Of a stretch of 64,000 nt of DNA, positions 30,709-41,575 are shown in pieces. The stretch lies in NCBI GenBank assembly GCA_039090855.1, contig CM077005.1, positions 72,350,607 through 72,414,606 on the forward strand, read 5' to 3'. A model generated the notes under the pieces. It was not told the origin of the DNA, searched no databases, and saw only the letters and a program-made list of their open reading frames with translations. Position numbers and translations under genes: made by a program. The stretch is from Macrothele yani. Taxonomy: Eukaryota > Arthropoda > Arachnida > Araneae > Macrothelidae. Numbering within the stretch: position 1 is the stretch's first letter; the number at the start of each line of letters is the position of its first letter.

Positions 30709-30836
30709 TACGCAGTGGTGCAAAACATTACGACTCCCTTCCCTTAGCTGACGTAGGGATGGTTCACCACTGCGCGGCGGTGCACACGTATGAAGATCAA
30801 GGGAGTATGCACAGCCAATCTGTGACTCGTACATAG

Positions 30837-31020
30837 CCGTGGGTGGCCTAGTGGGTTAACGTCATGACTTCCACGGAAAGGACCTCAGGTTCGATCCCAG
30901 GCAGGGACGAACGTTCGATCCACTAAATATCCGCCGTGCGTCAGATGGGCACGTTAAGCCGTCGGACCCCGCTTCCATGTCACTTTTCTATCGGGCACTG
31001 TAGCCCAAATCTCCTAGCTT
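30837..31020 (+). mobile_element. SINE-3 (tRNA-derived)
   Basis: GTGGGTGGCCTAGTGGGTTA (A box region) and GGTTCGATCCCAGG (B box) lie about 35 bp apart, as in tRNA genes. A non-tRNA body follows: CCGCCGTGCGTCAGATGGGC, ACGTTAAGCCGTCGGACCCC. Such a body is reminiscent of conserved SINE central domains in other invertebrates, but I cannot confirm that here. Single copy in the window. Confidence 0.75.
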
Positions 31021-31083
31021 CTTATTTCTAATGGTTGTTTAAAACCTGGGGTCAGACACTGCCTTCCTAAAATCCTCTACATA

Positions 31084-32508
31084 CACTGACGAAAAAAAAA
31101 TCCCAACACCAAGAAGGGGTTGTGTTAGATAAACGACAGTTGGTAGGCGGTGAGAGTACATCTGTAAGCTGACGTCTATGCAAATTTCGCACTCAGCGCA
31201 TACGTGTGGCGCTAGTAGCACCCCTCGGAACATGCAAAGCAGGTTTGCTGTAAATACGCGCTGTAACGTTCGTGAGCGTTAGTTATCGTTGAGATTCGAC
31301 GTAGTGTGTTGATGTTAGTCAAGAATGCCTTTCAGAAGACGAAGAAGCCATTATCAACAGCTCACGGAGTTTGAACGAGGTCGTGTAATAGGGCTACGAG
31401 AAGGTGGATTTTCTTTCCGCAATATTGCAGAACGACTTGGCAGGAATGTAGCCACTGTGCATGATTGTTGGCAGCGGTGGTCAAGGGAAGGTACTGCCTC
31501 AAGAAGACCGGGTTCTGGTCGGCCACGTGGTACTACTGAGAGGGAAGACCGCCGTGTACGGCGTGTGGCCGTGGCGCATCGTACCGAGTCTGCGGCAGCA
31601 ATTCGAGATGCAGTTGCCACCACAGTGACACAACGAACTGTTACAAATCGGTTACTTGAAGGACATCTGCGAGCCAGACGCCCTGTAGCGTGCGCTCCAC
31701 TTACTCCAAACCGCTGCCATTTGCGACGTCAGTGGTGTCAAGCTAGAGCTCATTGGAGGACGGAGTGGAGATCTGTTGTGTTTTCTGATGAAAGCCGGTC
31801 CTGCCTGGGTGCCAGTGATGGCCGTGTGTTGGTTAAAAGGAAGCCAGGTGAGCGCCTGCAACCAACCTGTCTGCGACCAAGACACACTGGACCTACACCT
31901 GGAGTTATGGTCTGGGGAGCAATTTCCTATGACAGCAGGAGCACTCTCGTGGTTATCCCACGCACCCTGACGGCACAGTTATACGTCTGTCTGGTTATTC
32001 AATTTGTTGTGCTGCCATTCATAAGCAGCATTCCAGGGGTGTTTTCCAACAGGATAATGCTCGCCCGCATACCGCTGTTGTAACCCAACATGCTCTACAG
32101 AGTGTCGACATGTTGCCGTGGCCTACTGAATCACCAGATATTTCACCAATCGAGCACGTATGGGACATCACTGGACGACAACTCCAGCGTCACCCCCAAC
32201 CAGCATTAACCGTCCCTGTATTGACCGACCAAGTGCAACAGGCATGGAACTCCATCCCACAAACTGACATCCAGCACCTGTACGACACAATACATGAACG
32301 TTTGCGTGCTTGCATTCAACATTCTGCCGGTTAGACCGGTTATTAATGTACCAGCATTTCACATTTAAAATGGCTCTTATCGCGCTTACATTAAGCTGTG
32401 ATCTTGAAACCTTAATCGATTAAATATGTTACCTATACAAACGTATTGCCGCCATTTAATTCCTCTGCAACTATTTTTTCGTGGTGTTAGGATTTTTTTC
32501 TGTCAGTG
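31084..32508 (+). mobile_element. Tc1-like element C, copy 2 (youngest looking)
   Basis: Ends CACTGACGAAAAAAAAATCC and, inverted, CACTGACAGAAAAAAATCCT, flanked by TA (31082-31083 and 32509-32510). 1425 bp, with an untranslated leader of about 240 bp and an almost intact transposase. Confidence 0.96.
31325..32334 (+). pseudogene. Tc1-C transposase with a single 1-bp deletion
   Basis: Starts MPFRRRRSHYQQLTEFERGR at the ATG. First HTH around GFSFRNIAERLGRNVATVHD, GRPRGT AT-hook-like linker (SGRPRGTTERED), second HTH, then the DD34E domain: VVFSDESRSCLGASDGRVLV (first Asp), GVMVWGAISYDSRSTLVVIP, QQDNARPHTAVVTQHALQSV (second Asp) and SPDISPIEHVWDITGRQLQR (third Asp and Glu). It ends with CIQHSAG and a TAG. 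The frame is open from 31325 to about 32040, where one G is missing in CCAGGGGTG (CCAGGGGGTG in copy 3). The rest is open in the next frame to 32334. Without that deletion the protein would be about 336 residues, the normal size. All three catalytic residues are present. Confidence 0.95.
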
Positions 32509-32885
32509 TATGATCATTTGTGACACGTACATTATCAGTTGGAGCTGAAATTGTGGTAGTAACGGGTAAGGGACTACAGTTGATCATCTTGGAAACCGGC
32601 ATGATGATCAGATAAAGAGCAAAATGCTGCAGCTTCGGGAAAATAGCGAGCATTTACAGACCTCCGTAGTTAAAGTGTACCGAGAGTGAATGGAAAGAGG
32701 TTCAGCGCATAAGCTTCGAGTGGGTGTTTGACTACCAGTACTGTTTAATGATCGGAGATAGTCGCGGTTAGGCCGTATTGTCTGGATCAATAGGTTTGCT
32801 ACCTTGAAACAGCTGATCATGGGAGAACAGAAGAGTGTATCCACAGCTACAGTGCACCGATCCCTCCACCACATATGAACACGGT

Positions 32886-32924
32886 GTAAACGCACAATCA
32901 CAGCATCCTGGGTTGTGCGTTTAC
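32886..32924. repeat. Perfect 12-bp hairpin in Tc1-E
   Basis: GTAAACGCACAA at 32886-32897 and its complement at 32913-32924. Confidence 0.85.
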
Positions 32925-32941
32925 ATATTCCACGAACAACT

Positions 32942-32989
32942 TGCGATGTTTTCTGGCAACAACGACTGAATTTGCCAGAAAACATCGCA
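32942..32989. repeat. Perfect 17-bp hairpin next to a SINE-1
   Basis: TGCGATGTTTTCTGGCA at 32942-32958 and its exact complement at 32973-32989, 14-nt loop. It abuts the poly-T of the SINE-1. Confidence 0.9.
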
Positions 32990-33208
32990 GGTTTTTTTTG
33001 ATTGGAGGTTTAACGTTTACCGTGAGCAACTCAATGGGCTATAAGCAGTCGCCTGTCCCTAATTTAGGGTCACTGGTTCCAGGGAAGGAAGAGAGCCAGT
33101 ACCGTAAGACAAACGCAACATCCACGCCTGACCGGGATTTGGACCCGGGCCCCTTACGGACGAAAGATCAGAGGCCAGCGCCTTAGACCACTGCGCCACC
33201 GGGGCGGC
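32990..33208 (-). mobile_element. SINE-1 copy in Tc1-E
   Basis: Poly-T, GGAGGTTTAACGTTTACCGT tail, body with CTGGTTCCAGGGAAGG and reversed head ending CACTGCGCCACCGGGGCGGC. Full length. Confidence 0.92.
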
Positions 33209-33824
33209 CATGGCAAGTTGATCGTGGAATATTCGATGAAAGTTGCGTTCTTTGGTGAATCACATTTCTTGATGCATTGAGTGGATGGATAGGAAGGCCA
33301 ACAGCTGTAGAGAAGATGATATCAGATGCCGTGATTCCAGGGATACAGGAAGGAGGCAGGTGTGTAATGCGTCAGGAAATGCCTTCTTTGGAAAACTCTC
33401 GGTCCTCTGATGTCGGTGAAGAGGAGCTCTCTTAATACCATGCCGTACTTCTTCATCATTTCAGACCAGGTTCGTCCATTTAGGCTGACAGTGTTTCGAG
33501 ACATCGATGAGTGTCCCAATAGAGCAATGCGCAGTGTCACAAGGACTATTTTTTTCCAGAAATGGTTCGAGAAAGACAAGGACGGTTTTGATGTAATCTT
33601 ATGTCCGTCCAGGTTGCTCGATATGAATCCAAAGGAACATATTTAGGACGATATGGATGGCGCCTGCTGCGTATGGATTCCCACCACAGAAAGTGGATGA
33701 GCAACGTGCTGCAATTATACGGATTTTGAATGGCATATCACTGGATACCTTGCTCGGACGTAAGGCGCTCATGCCAGAAACGTGGCCGCAGTGGTCATAA
33801 CGTTTTGTCCCTCCAGTGTATTTC

Positions 33825-34101
33825 TTCACTAGTTATCAGCTTTGCGTTCTTGTAAACCCTCTTAAAAGAAAAAAAAATGCTTTGAATAGCTGTTTTCCCT
33901 TGAATGTTCTCACGTAAAAATCCTTGCCGTCTGTTTGGTCCGCTTCACGAATTACCATACCTTCAAAGGTAAAATATGTGATTCTTGACGACATGTGCGA
34001 AAAGGCACTCTATGTTTGTATGTTTTTACCTCAAGTGCTGTTTTCGTTGTAGATGTTCCCAACGGAAAGCATTTCATAACTGTTGACTGTGATTTCTCAT
34101 G
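33825..34101. other. Unannotated spacer
   Basis: Nothing recognised. Confidence 0.5.
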
Positions 34102-34304
34102 AGCCGCCCCGATGGCTTCTGATCATTCATTCGTCCGGAAGGGGTCCGGGTTCGAATTCCGGTGAGGCATGGATGTTGTGTTTGTTTTACGGCACTGGCT
34201 ATTTCCCTTTCCTGGAACCAGTGGCCCTAAATTAGGGACGGGTGACTACTTATAGCCCATTGAGTTGCTCACGGTGGTCGTTAAAATTCCAATCAAAAAA
34301 CAAA
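34102..34304 (+). mobile_element. SINE-1 copy with deletion in the head
   Basis: GAGCCGCCCCGATGG is followed directly by CTTCTGATCATTC, so about 20 bp including the A box (GCGCAGTGGTCTAAGCGATG) are missing. The B box GGTTCGAATTCCGG, body and tail are present. Confidence 0.9.
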
Positions 34305-34607
34305 TGTCTCCTGAAATACAGTGTAGGGGGTACACCAATGTATCCGTATCAAGTACGAAAGGTAACGACCTGTCATTTTCTTGTAAATATTCTCATCTTG
34401 AATTTGCTGCTCTGTGTCTTTTCAGTTACCAGCATTTTAATTGAAAAAAGCTTGAAGAAATACCAGCCACAATTTCAGCATTTTCTTAGGTATTTTTAAC
34501 TGCGAGACTATAATATTAATAAAAGAGGAACATACGCAAATTAAGATATTTGATTAGTTTCTTAATACGTCGCTTTGATATACAATGAAACACAGTTCAG
34601 AGGTACT
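34305..34607. other. Unannotated spacer
   Basis: No gene or repeat recognised. Confidence 0.5.
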
Positions 34608-34977
34608 ATATATATCCGTTTATGGACGTAATAAGGCACTTTACAAATGCAAGCTTTCGCTCTCTGACGCTATTGAGAAGACAAGATAAGCTATTAAGAT
34701 TCTGATGCGTTCATACGAGTGCAACAGAGATGTTACAACGGATATATCTTCCATTTGGTACAAACTGCTAAAAATCCATCTCACGCAACTACCTCGAGCA
34801 ACGTGTCTATGAGACTACTTATATTGACGCAATTGTAATCTTTCACATGCATTCCTTTTTTAACGTTCTAGTTTTATGTTTATTGTCTAGGTTCCACTGC
34901 CTGAGGAAGCTCTCCGTAGAGAGCGAAAGCTTGCCTTTGTATAGTGCGTTATTACGTCCATAAATGGATGTATATAT
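34608..34977. mobile_element. MITE with about 55-bp inverted repeats
   Basis: Left ATATATCCGTTTATGGACGT continuing to GCAAGCTTTCGCTCTC (to 34664). The right arm from 34918 reads GAGAGCGAAAGCTTGCC and ends TCCATAAATGGATGTATAT. The arms align over about 55 bp with a few mismatches. Interior about 250 bp without coding. The AT-rich flanks hide the target duplication. Confidence 0.85.
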
Positions 34978-34985
34978 ATATATAT

Positions 34986-35372
34986 AAAGGCTGCAGACAA
35001 CTCAAAGATTCATGGAGAGGTGCATGCTTGGTGTAACCAGGAGAGATAAGAAGAGGAACTCGTGGATTCGAAAAATGACAAGAGTGGAAGACATCATGAT
35101 CAGAGTTAAATCCCTGAAATGGCAATGGGCTGGACATACGGCCAGAAGGACAGACCATCGATGGACATCCCAAATTTTAGATTGGATTCCAAGGGACAGG
35201 AAAAGACCCAGAAGAAGACCACATGGGAGATGGGTGGATGAAATTCGAAAGTATGTGGGAGTGACACGGAGGAGATTGGCACAAGACAGACCGTTGTGGA
35301 GGAAACTTGGGGAGACTTTCATCCAGCAGTGAATTGATAATGGTTGACAATGATGATGATGATGATGATATA
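34986..35372 (+). mobile_element. RTE-type LINE, 3' fragment (copy 3)
   Basis: 5'-truncated copy starting AGGCTGCAGACAACTCAAAG and ending in a long TGATGATGATGATG tail. It is very similar to copies 1 and 2, so probably of similar age. Confidence 0.94.
35012..35332 (+). pseudogene. RTE C-terminal coding remnant
   Basis: MERCMLGVTRRDKKRNSWIR, KMTRVEDIMIRVKSLKWQWA, GRWVDEIRKYVGVTRRRLAQ and LGETFIQQ followed by a stop where copies 1 and 2 read W. It encodes only the C-terminal tail, no polymerase motifs. Confidence 0.92.
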
Positions 35373-36599
35373 GTACCTGTGTACTGTGTTTCACTGTGTA
35401 AAAGAGAAAAAGTTTTGAGGAATTTTGCAAATAAACAATAAGAGCTCCTCTCTAATTATTTTTATTTGAACAAAATAGAAGCTAACAATACAGAGTAAAC
35501 AAATACGATATCAGTATATCAAAGAGCTCAGCGAAGGAAAAGGTCATGAAAGGAATATTTTCTGCTGAAGTTTCTGATGTTTATAGCGTTAGACTAGAAC
35601 GATGAGAGCAAAATAAGAACAAAAAAATGGATTCAGTGGCACATCTGAATGAGTAATGCGGATGTTGAAACTGAGGTGAGCATTTGTACATAGGAGAAAA
35701 AAGTCAATGAGATCATATTGAGATGGATTGAACACAAGTGTTAGGTGCGGGCTGAATAGTTACCTCATCAGATGCTGCGTTCTAAAATATCAGAATTCAG
35801 ACCGAGGGTTAGACCCAGGAAAAGGCAGGTAAAAGTTGTGAAATCAGCCGTGAGTGATCCAGATGCAAACATGTTGGAGGCATAAAAGCTTGAAAAGGGA
35901 TTTTTAATCATAGGTGGCACTGTTGTTTCACGGTCATTATTCATCCGTTTGTTCTTTAAATGACGTCTTACGATATTTCATCATTTCTCAGCTAAAAGTT
36001 GTTCGCGAAATCTGAAATCTGTGCCGATTCATTCTCTTTGTTATGGTTTTTCATTTCGTGTGATTTGTCTCCCATTTTCCTTTCGTTTTCGATGCCAGTT
36101 TTTACATCATCTCCTGAATCTTAATTCTAGTAGCTGCTGGATTCGTTTTATTCCCTTTCACTTGGAGTTCAAGTCTTGGCTTGGTGCATGCACAATTTAC
36201 GAATCCATATGTCCAAATTTAATACAACTCACTTGCAAAGAACGCGTCTGCTGCTTCGAATTTTGTGAATTGTCGGCGTATGGTGCGTTCGTTTACACTA
36301 CCTTGCCCAAATGTCGCATTAATGTTTCGCGCTGTCATACCCGCGGAATATCCGAGTTTGAATTCCTACAGAAAAATTGCGTGAGACTGGTCTTTCTCAA
36401 TGGTTTGCTTTGGCCGAAGCCTGTTCACTCGTTTTTGAAAAAATGTCCCAAAATAAGGCACACAATACGTACGCCAAATACAGTGGAACCTCGGTTATAC
36501 GTTTTTCTAGGGGATGGCTTTAAAAATGTATAAATGTAAAAATGTGGAATTTCAAATTGCTAAATATCATTGTAAAATTTGGAACGCTTCCAAGAAGAA
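35373..36599. other. Unannotated DNA
   Basis: A 170-codon ORF (36021-36533) lacks an ATG start, any motif and any neighbouring signal, and is treated as chance. CAGTGGAACCTCGGTTATAC at about 36481 resembles the ends of pogo/Tigger-type elements, but no matching inverted end was found. Confidence 0.5.
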
Positions 36600-39500
36600 T
36601 ATACGAGAGAGAGGATTCCGAATTTTCGGTTGTAATGAGCACGTCCTTTGAATCTTTCTAAAGCGTGAATAAAACTTATCAAAGTTATTCCAGTCAATGG
36701 AAATGGTTAGGTAAATAATCAACTGAATTTCTATAGTTGATAAACCATCCAGAAATAGAATCAGCTATTTATTTCACCCAAGAAGCTAAAAGGTATGTTA
36801 CGAAAATTAATAAATAGTGCACAAAATGTTATTCTCATAACAGAAGGAAAGTATCGGAGACAAACACATTTTCAAACAAAGCTGTTAAAAGAATTTAGAA
36901 AGATCCACGATATAACTCTTTCCCTCCTAGTGAAAGAATTTTGCGAAATGTGAAAGTTGAAAATAGGCGAAAGGTATTTTTCTACGGCAGCAAAAGCTAT
37001 GCTAAGGAAAAAGAAGTGTTCAAATACGTCTCCCGGAAGCAGAGAGAGCGAGAAAAAGACTTTGACGTTTACGCCTCTAGCGGGAAGGTTGTGCATTATT
37101 TAAAGAGGAGAATGCTCCCCATATTTGCTGTAGTGAATGGAATACAGCGAGAAAAGAAATTTCCTAATTGGGGTTTCAGAAGCGAAGATACAGCTACAAA
37201 TGGCCGTACACAAAACACGACCTAGCTACAAAACTGTGAACTACGGAAAAGTCATCAAGTACAAACCTGAAATGTTCCACAAGGTAAACGGTATCCGGTG
37301 TTAAAAGCATTTTTGAAGTCGTACACGTAGAAGCAGAAATATTCAGAAAAATAGGGTAAGCGTTTGCGCCCCTAACGGCGAAATTGTGAACACTTTTGAG
37401 AAGGAAATACACACAAAATGTTTTCATAGTTAGTAGTATCTCACTCAAAAAGATTTTTTTCAATAGGGCTTTTAGTCCCGCAGATATAGCTGCACACATG
37501 CTCTAAACAGAAACGGAAACTTACTCCCTCTAGTGCCACACATGCGAATTAATTGAAATTATAAGAGAAACCTTTCGTACCGGAAATGCTCTTCGACAAA
37601 GAAGGAAATCTTCAAATCGTACTATTAGAAGCAGAGAATTCAAAAAAAATATGATATACAATTACCCGCCCTGGCGAAAAAAACAGCACACTATTTTAAG
37701 CAGAAAGTATTCTTAAAAGATTTTGTAAGGTGAGTTCTATCGATCTACGAAAGAAGTTTTTCAATCGAGTTTTCAGAAGCTCACATTTTGCTGCAAATAC
37801 ATCAGAAACGGAAATAAAAACTTACATCCCTGGTGACCAATTTACTTTCTACCAAAAATTAGAAATACATGTGGAATATTTGCCATCAGGAGCTGTATCG
37901 GAAGCAGAGATATCGAAGAAATAGCAATTTACCTTTTTGTCCCGTAGCGGAAAATCCATACATTACTTGAAAAAGAAATTGTACCTAAAATAGTCTTTGT
38001 TATAAATGGCATCAAAAGGAAGAAATATTTTTTTCAATCGGATATTTAGAAGCAAATATACGGAATAAAATGTATTTTGAATTCGATAGCATCTGTATTT
38101 ATGAGCTCTAGCGGCGAAGTTGTGCGTCAGAAAAAAATCGGAATGCAGGGATCATCGCTCTCACATTTTAAGTTTCCCCATGCAAATGTTTCAAATGGTA
38201 CTAATACTTGTAGAGATACGGTGGTAACGTAAGCAGGATCTTTTTTTCTTTTACGAGAGACGTGCTAAAAAGGGGAGAAAGTATTTTGTAATTGTAGGTT
38301 ACGTTAGGTAATAATGTAAGACATACTGACATGAATAATTTGATCTTAAGCCTATTCCTATTTTTACCGTTGTATCAATTCTCAGCATGTTGTGACGTGC
38401 CTGCACCGCAGGACGCACATACGATAAAGGCAGATAGCAGCGAGAGCATAAGTCCTCGTAGTTCAGTTGGGAGAGCGACTTATTCCGGAATGAGGGGACC
38501 CGGGTTCGACGAGCGGCGTGGACAAAATTGACGGAGAAATTTATTTCTTTATAACGTCTTTCGTAAAAAAAGATGGTGCTTATGCTATCACTTTGTCCGT
38601 CCATTCGTCCGCCTGTGGATCCCATATCTTTGCAACTATTAACTCGATTTGAAAAATTCTGCTTGCATTGAGAAGCTTGAAATGTGGAAAGGATGATCCT
38701 TGCTTTCCAGTTCTTACGATACATAAGTTCGCCGCCAGAGGTCGTAAATGAAGATGCTATCGACTTCAAAATTGATTTTATTCAATATAATTACTTCTAA
38801 ACATCTGATGAAAAACATCCTTTCTTCCATTGAGTACCATTTATAACTAGGACTATTTTGGATACATTTCTTTTTCAAGTAATATATGAATTTTACGCTA
38901 GGGAGCTTAAAGTTAAATTGCGATTTCCCCGATATCTCTGCTTCCAAAAGCCCGATTTGAAAAAATATTTTTGTATCGGATAGAGCTCCTGATGAGAAAT
39001 GTTCTGGATATAATTTCGAATTTTTATAAAGAATTTGAACACTAGGGGCCGTAAAGGTATATTTTTCTTTCTGAGATATATTTGTAGCAACGTCTGCGCT
39101 TTTGAAAGCTCGATTCAAAAAGTATTTCGCGGTCAGGTACCACTCACTACGGAAATCATTCTGAGAATACCTTGTGCTGAAAATAGTGCATAATTTGTCC
39201 GCTTGGGGGCGTAGACATATATCTTATTTTTGCCGATATCTCTGCTTCTAACAGCCCGATTTGTGGACAACCTTTCTGTCAGAGATTGTTTCGGGTCCGA
39301 AATAGTTTGTATATTATTTCAAATTTTTCTTAAGATCAAGTGTGCCACAAAGAGTGAATTATTTCACGTTTTCGTTCGCAGCATATTAGCAACAATATCT
39401 GCACGTCTAAAATCCTGATTGAAAAAATGATCTTTCGGTCAGAAACTATTAACTTCCAAGACATTTTGCAGTTACTTGTTGCCAAAGATAGCGCACAATG

Positions 39501-40290
39501 TTTTCGCTAGGGGCACAAACGTCTTATTGGTTTTTGTTATATCTCTGATTTTAAAAGTCCGATTTAAAAAATTTCTTTTAATGCCATACAACATTTACCT
39601 TGCGAAACACTTGCATCTACGCGTGAAGTTTTGTAGTTCATAGTTCTAGAGCTAAGTAGTGTGGAGTGTGTACTTCTGTTTGATGCAATACCTCATTTTC
39701 TAAATATCCTTTTGAAAAAATTATTTTTTTTACTTATGCCATTTGTTATAGAAAAAATAGTGAATATTATCATTTTAAGATAGTACACAATTTAACCGCT
39801 AAATGGGTAGAAATGTCAAAACCTTTTCTCTCTATATCTGCTTCCAAGAGAAGTATTTGAATATTTTTTTTCCTTAACATGACATTTTCTGTGAAGAATC
39901 CCTTCCTAATGTCTTCTACTTTTCCACTATTAAAAATTATTTCGCTCGGACGCGTAAAGCTAGATCATGTTTTCCTCCATATCTGTTCATTTAACTATTT
40001 GATATGAAAATCACTTTATCTGTGCTATCTCTTCAGCTGAGAGGAATTTTTTGAGCAACATTTGTTAGTTTTCGTAACAGACTTTTAAACTGCTAGTGTC
40101 GGAAAGTAATTTTTTGTTTCTAGATGCGATGTTTTATGTACCGCAGAAATGCGGTTGATTTTTTCAGTTTTCTATAACGGGTGTCAGTGATTATGAATAA
40201 CTTGGAAATATTTTATTTGTGACGGAAATGATTCAAAAGGCGTGCTCATTACTACCGAAAATTCGGTGTCATCTTTTTAATTTTATTCTA
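36600..40290. mobile_element. Foldback element with inverted arrays of about 150-bp subrepeats
   Basis: The sequence from about 36614 (CCGAATTTTCGGTTGTAATG, AGCACGTCCTTTGAATC) reappears inverted ending near 40275 (read inversely CCGAATTTTCGGTAGTAATG, AGCACGCCTTTTGAATC). Further in, 37893 (GAAGCAGAGATATCGAAGAA) matches 38945 inverted (GAAGCAGAGATATCGGGGAA), with TATTACTTGAAAAAGAAAT following in both. Both pairs centre at about 38420-38445. Each arm contains about eight or nine subrepeats with the recurring signature AATCGGGCTTTTAGAAGCAG then ATAT, spaced about 140-160 bp: near 37172, 37325, 37455, 37600, 37760, 37895 and 38040 on the left, and near 38930, 39095, 39235, 39400, 39545, 39700 and 39830 on the right. 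No transposase was found. The layout matches foldback-type transposons. Ends are approximate. Confidence 0.85.
38436..38527 (+). mobile_element. SINE-4 (tRNA-derived) at the centre of the foldback element
   Basis: GTCCTCGTAGTTCAGTTGGG (acceptor strand and A box), then GGGTTCGACGAGCGGCGTGG (B box region, damaged by a small change) and a terminal GTGGAC. The preceding GCAGCGAGAGCAT is shared with the SINE-4 copies at 49.8 and 50.0 kb. Confidence 0.7.
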
Positions 40291-40930
40291 ATTTCATTAC
40301 AAAAACTAGGTTAAGAAATTCTGTACGATTTAATTTTAAGTGTACGAGTATGAAAACAAAACTTATCCTTGATAAACTAAGTAGTAAACCAGAATATGAT
40401 TTTATTTTAAGATCGGTAACCTTATTTCAAGTTGTTTACTTAAAAATATCGCTCTTTTCAAAATAATTTGTCTCCTCGTTAATTTAGAATTAGTACTAAG
40501 TAAAATATTGACTTATCTTTGCTTGTTTCAAATTTCTTCGACTCAGAGAGAAAAAAAGAACTGTGAAGGTTATTTAGTAAAATTTTAGTTGCATCCCCAA
40601 CGGCCCAGGCCGAATAACGCTACCTTAACACTTAAAATAGCATGGTCTATGAATGCCAAAATGGAAATGAATTTAACATGAAGAAGATTTATGTAAGTGT
40701 CGCCCTGGAAATAAGATATATAAAGACAAGAAAGTAATGGCGAAGACACTTTCAAGTCTTTTGTAGATAATGACATAATGTTATGGATGATAAGAGTTTC
40801 AGGAGGTGAAACAAAACTGAGTTAGGAAAAGCTTTCATTATGGCATTAGGAACAGGTGGCCCAATTGACGCCATCTACTCTTTAACATAACATTACAAAA
40901 TATTTTCCCTCAAAACTAACATTATTTAAC
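40291..40930. other. Unannotated AT-rich DNA
   Basis: No gene or repeat recognised. Confidence 0.5.
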
Positions 40931-41110
40931 CAAAATGCAACACTATCAAACCCATACAAATTTTGAAGATGGCAATCCGTTTTTTGGTGTAAATATGACA
41001 AGGATGGTAAGTCACATAATATCCGAAAACTTGAAACTTTTGTCCTCCTGGAGGAATAATCGAAACCGAGTCTCCCAGATAGCGCCCGGGTATGCCCGGG
41101 TAACCCAGAT
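40931..41110 (-). mobile_element. SINE-5 (tRNA-derived), reversed copy
   Basis: On the plus strand: ACAAATTTTGAAGATGGCAA, AATATGACAAGGATGGTAAG, TCACATAATATCCGAAAACT, then a degraded tRNA-like head around AATAATCGAAACCGAGTCTC and CCCAGATAGCGCCCGGGTAT. This is the mirror image of 41388-41575. Confidence 0.78.
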
Positions 41111-41160
41111 AGAGCCCGGGCATACCCCGTCTCCCAGATAGCCCCAGAGAGCGCGCGGGT
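41076..41160. repeat. Repeated tRNA-like anticodon-arm segment
   Basis: CCCAGATAG occurs three times (about 41079, 41103, 41133), and CCCGGGTATGCCCGGGTA and GAGCCCGGGCATACC form inverted pairs. The segment looks like a local scramble of the SINE-5 head (TAGCATACCCGGGCGCTATC). Confidence 0.7.
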
Positions 41161-41240
41161 GTTATCTGACTTACCATCCTAGTTATAATAACACCTAAAA
41201 CGGATTGTCATCTTCACATTTTGTATTGTATGGTGTAATC
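41155..41240 (+). mobile_element. SINE-5, body-only fragment
   Basis: TTATCTGACTTACCATCCTA, AAACGGATTGTCATCTTCAC and TTGTATTGTATGGTGTAATC match the 3' body of the copy at 41388 in the same orientation. The head is missing. Confidence 0.75.
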
Positions 41241-41387
41241 CTGTATTCCATTCAGGATTTATCTGCTCCTCCGGGCAATCACGGGATAGGATTCTTAACC
41301 TCTAGATTAGCTAAACATGGATGCCAGTTGTTTCGACTAGCGAATCCTGTGATGGTTATATTCAAATTAATCGGAAACTTAAGACTT

Positions 41388-41575
41388 GGTAGTTCTGGGT
41401 GGCGTAGTGGTTAGCATACCCGGGCGCTATCTGGAAGACGCCGGTTCGATTTCCGCTCCAAGACGACTAAATTTTCAAGTTTTCGGATATTATCTGACTT
41501 ACCATCCTGGTCATTTTTACACCAAAAAGCGGATTGTCATCTTCAAAATTTGTATTGTATGGTATAATGCAGTAT
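41388..41575 (+). mobile_element. SINE-5 (tRNA-derived), best copy
   Basis: TCTGGGTGGCGTAGTGGTTA (A box) and GCCGGTTCGATTTCC (B box) with the expected spacing, then the body AATTTTCAAGTTTTCGGATA, TTATCTGACTTACCATCCTG, AAGCGGATTGTCATCTTCAA. No A-tail is evident. Confidence 0.82.

Larger units (their letters stand above)
32600..33815 (+). pseudogene. Tc1-E transposase pseudogene
   Basis: Decayed Tc1-type coding sequence resuming after Tc1-C copy 2. Visible pieces: RLGRIVWINRFATLKQLI (DNA-binding part), FGESHFLMH (first catalytic position, now GES), LLWKTLGPLMSV, SDQVRPFRLTVFRDIDECPN, KWFEKDKDGFDVIL and LLDMNPKEHI (third Asp lost, Glu kept). It is interrupted by a SINE-1 at 32990-33208. Many stops. 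Confidence 0.75.
30709..33824 (+). mobile_element. Ancient Tc1-like element E, split by later insertions
   Basis: The right end read inversely is ACACTGGAGGGACAAAACGT then TATGACC. A matching left end is GCAGTGGTGCAAAACATTAC at about 30715. Between them lie a SINE-3, Tc1-C copy 2 and a SINE-1, all younger. The left boundary is inferred from this end similarity. Confidence 0.6.

Noticed and set aside
36481..36501. Sequence resembling a pogo/Tigger terminal repeat.
   Set aside because: No inverted partner or transposase could be found nearby.
36021..36533. 170-codon plus-strand ORF.
   Set aside because: No ATG start, no recognisable motif, AT-rich random-looking composition, and no splice or promoter context.
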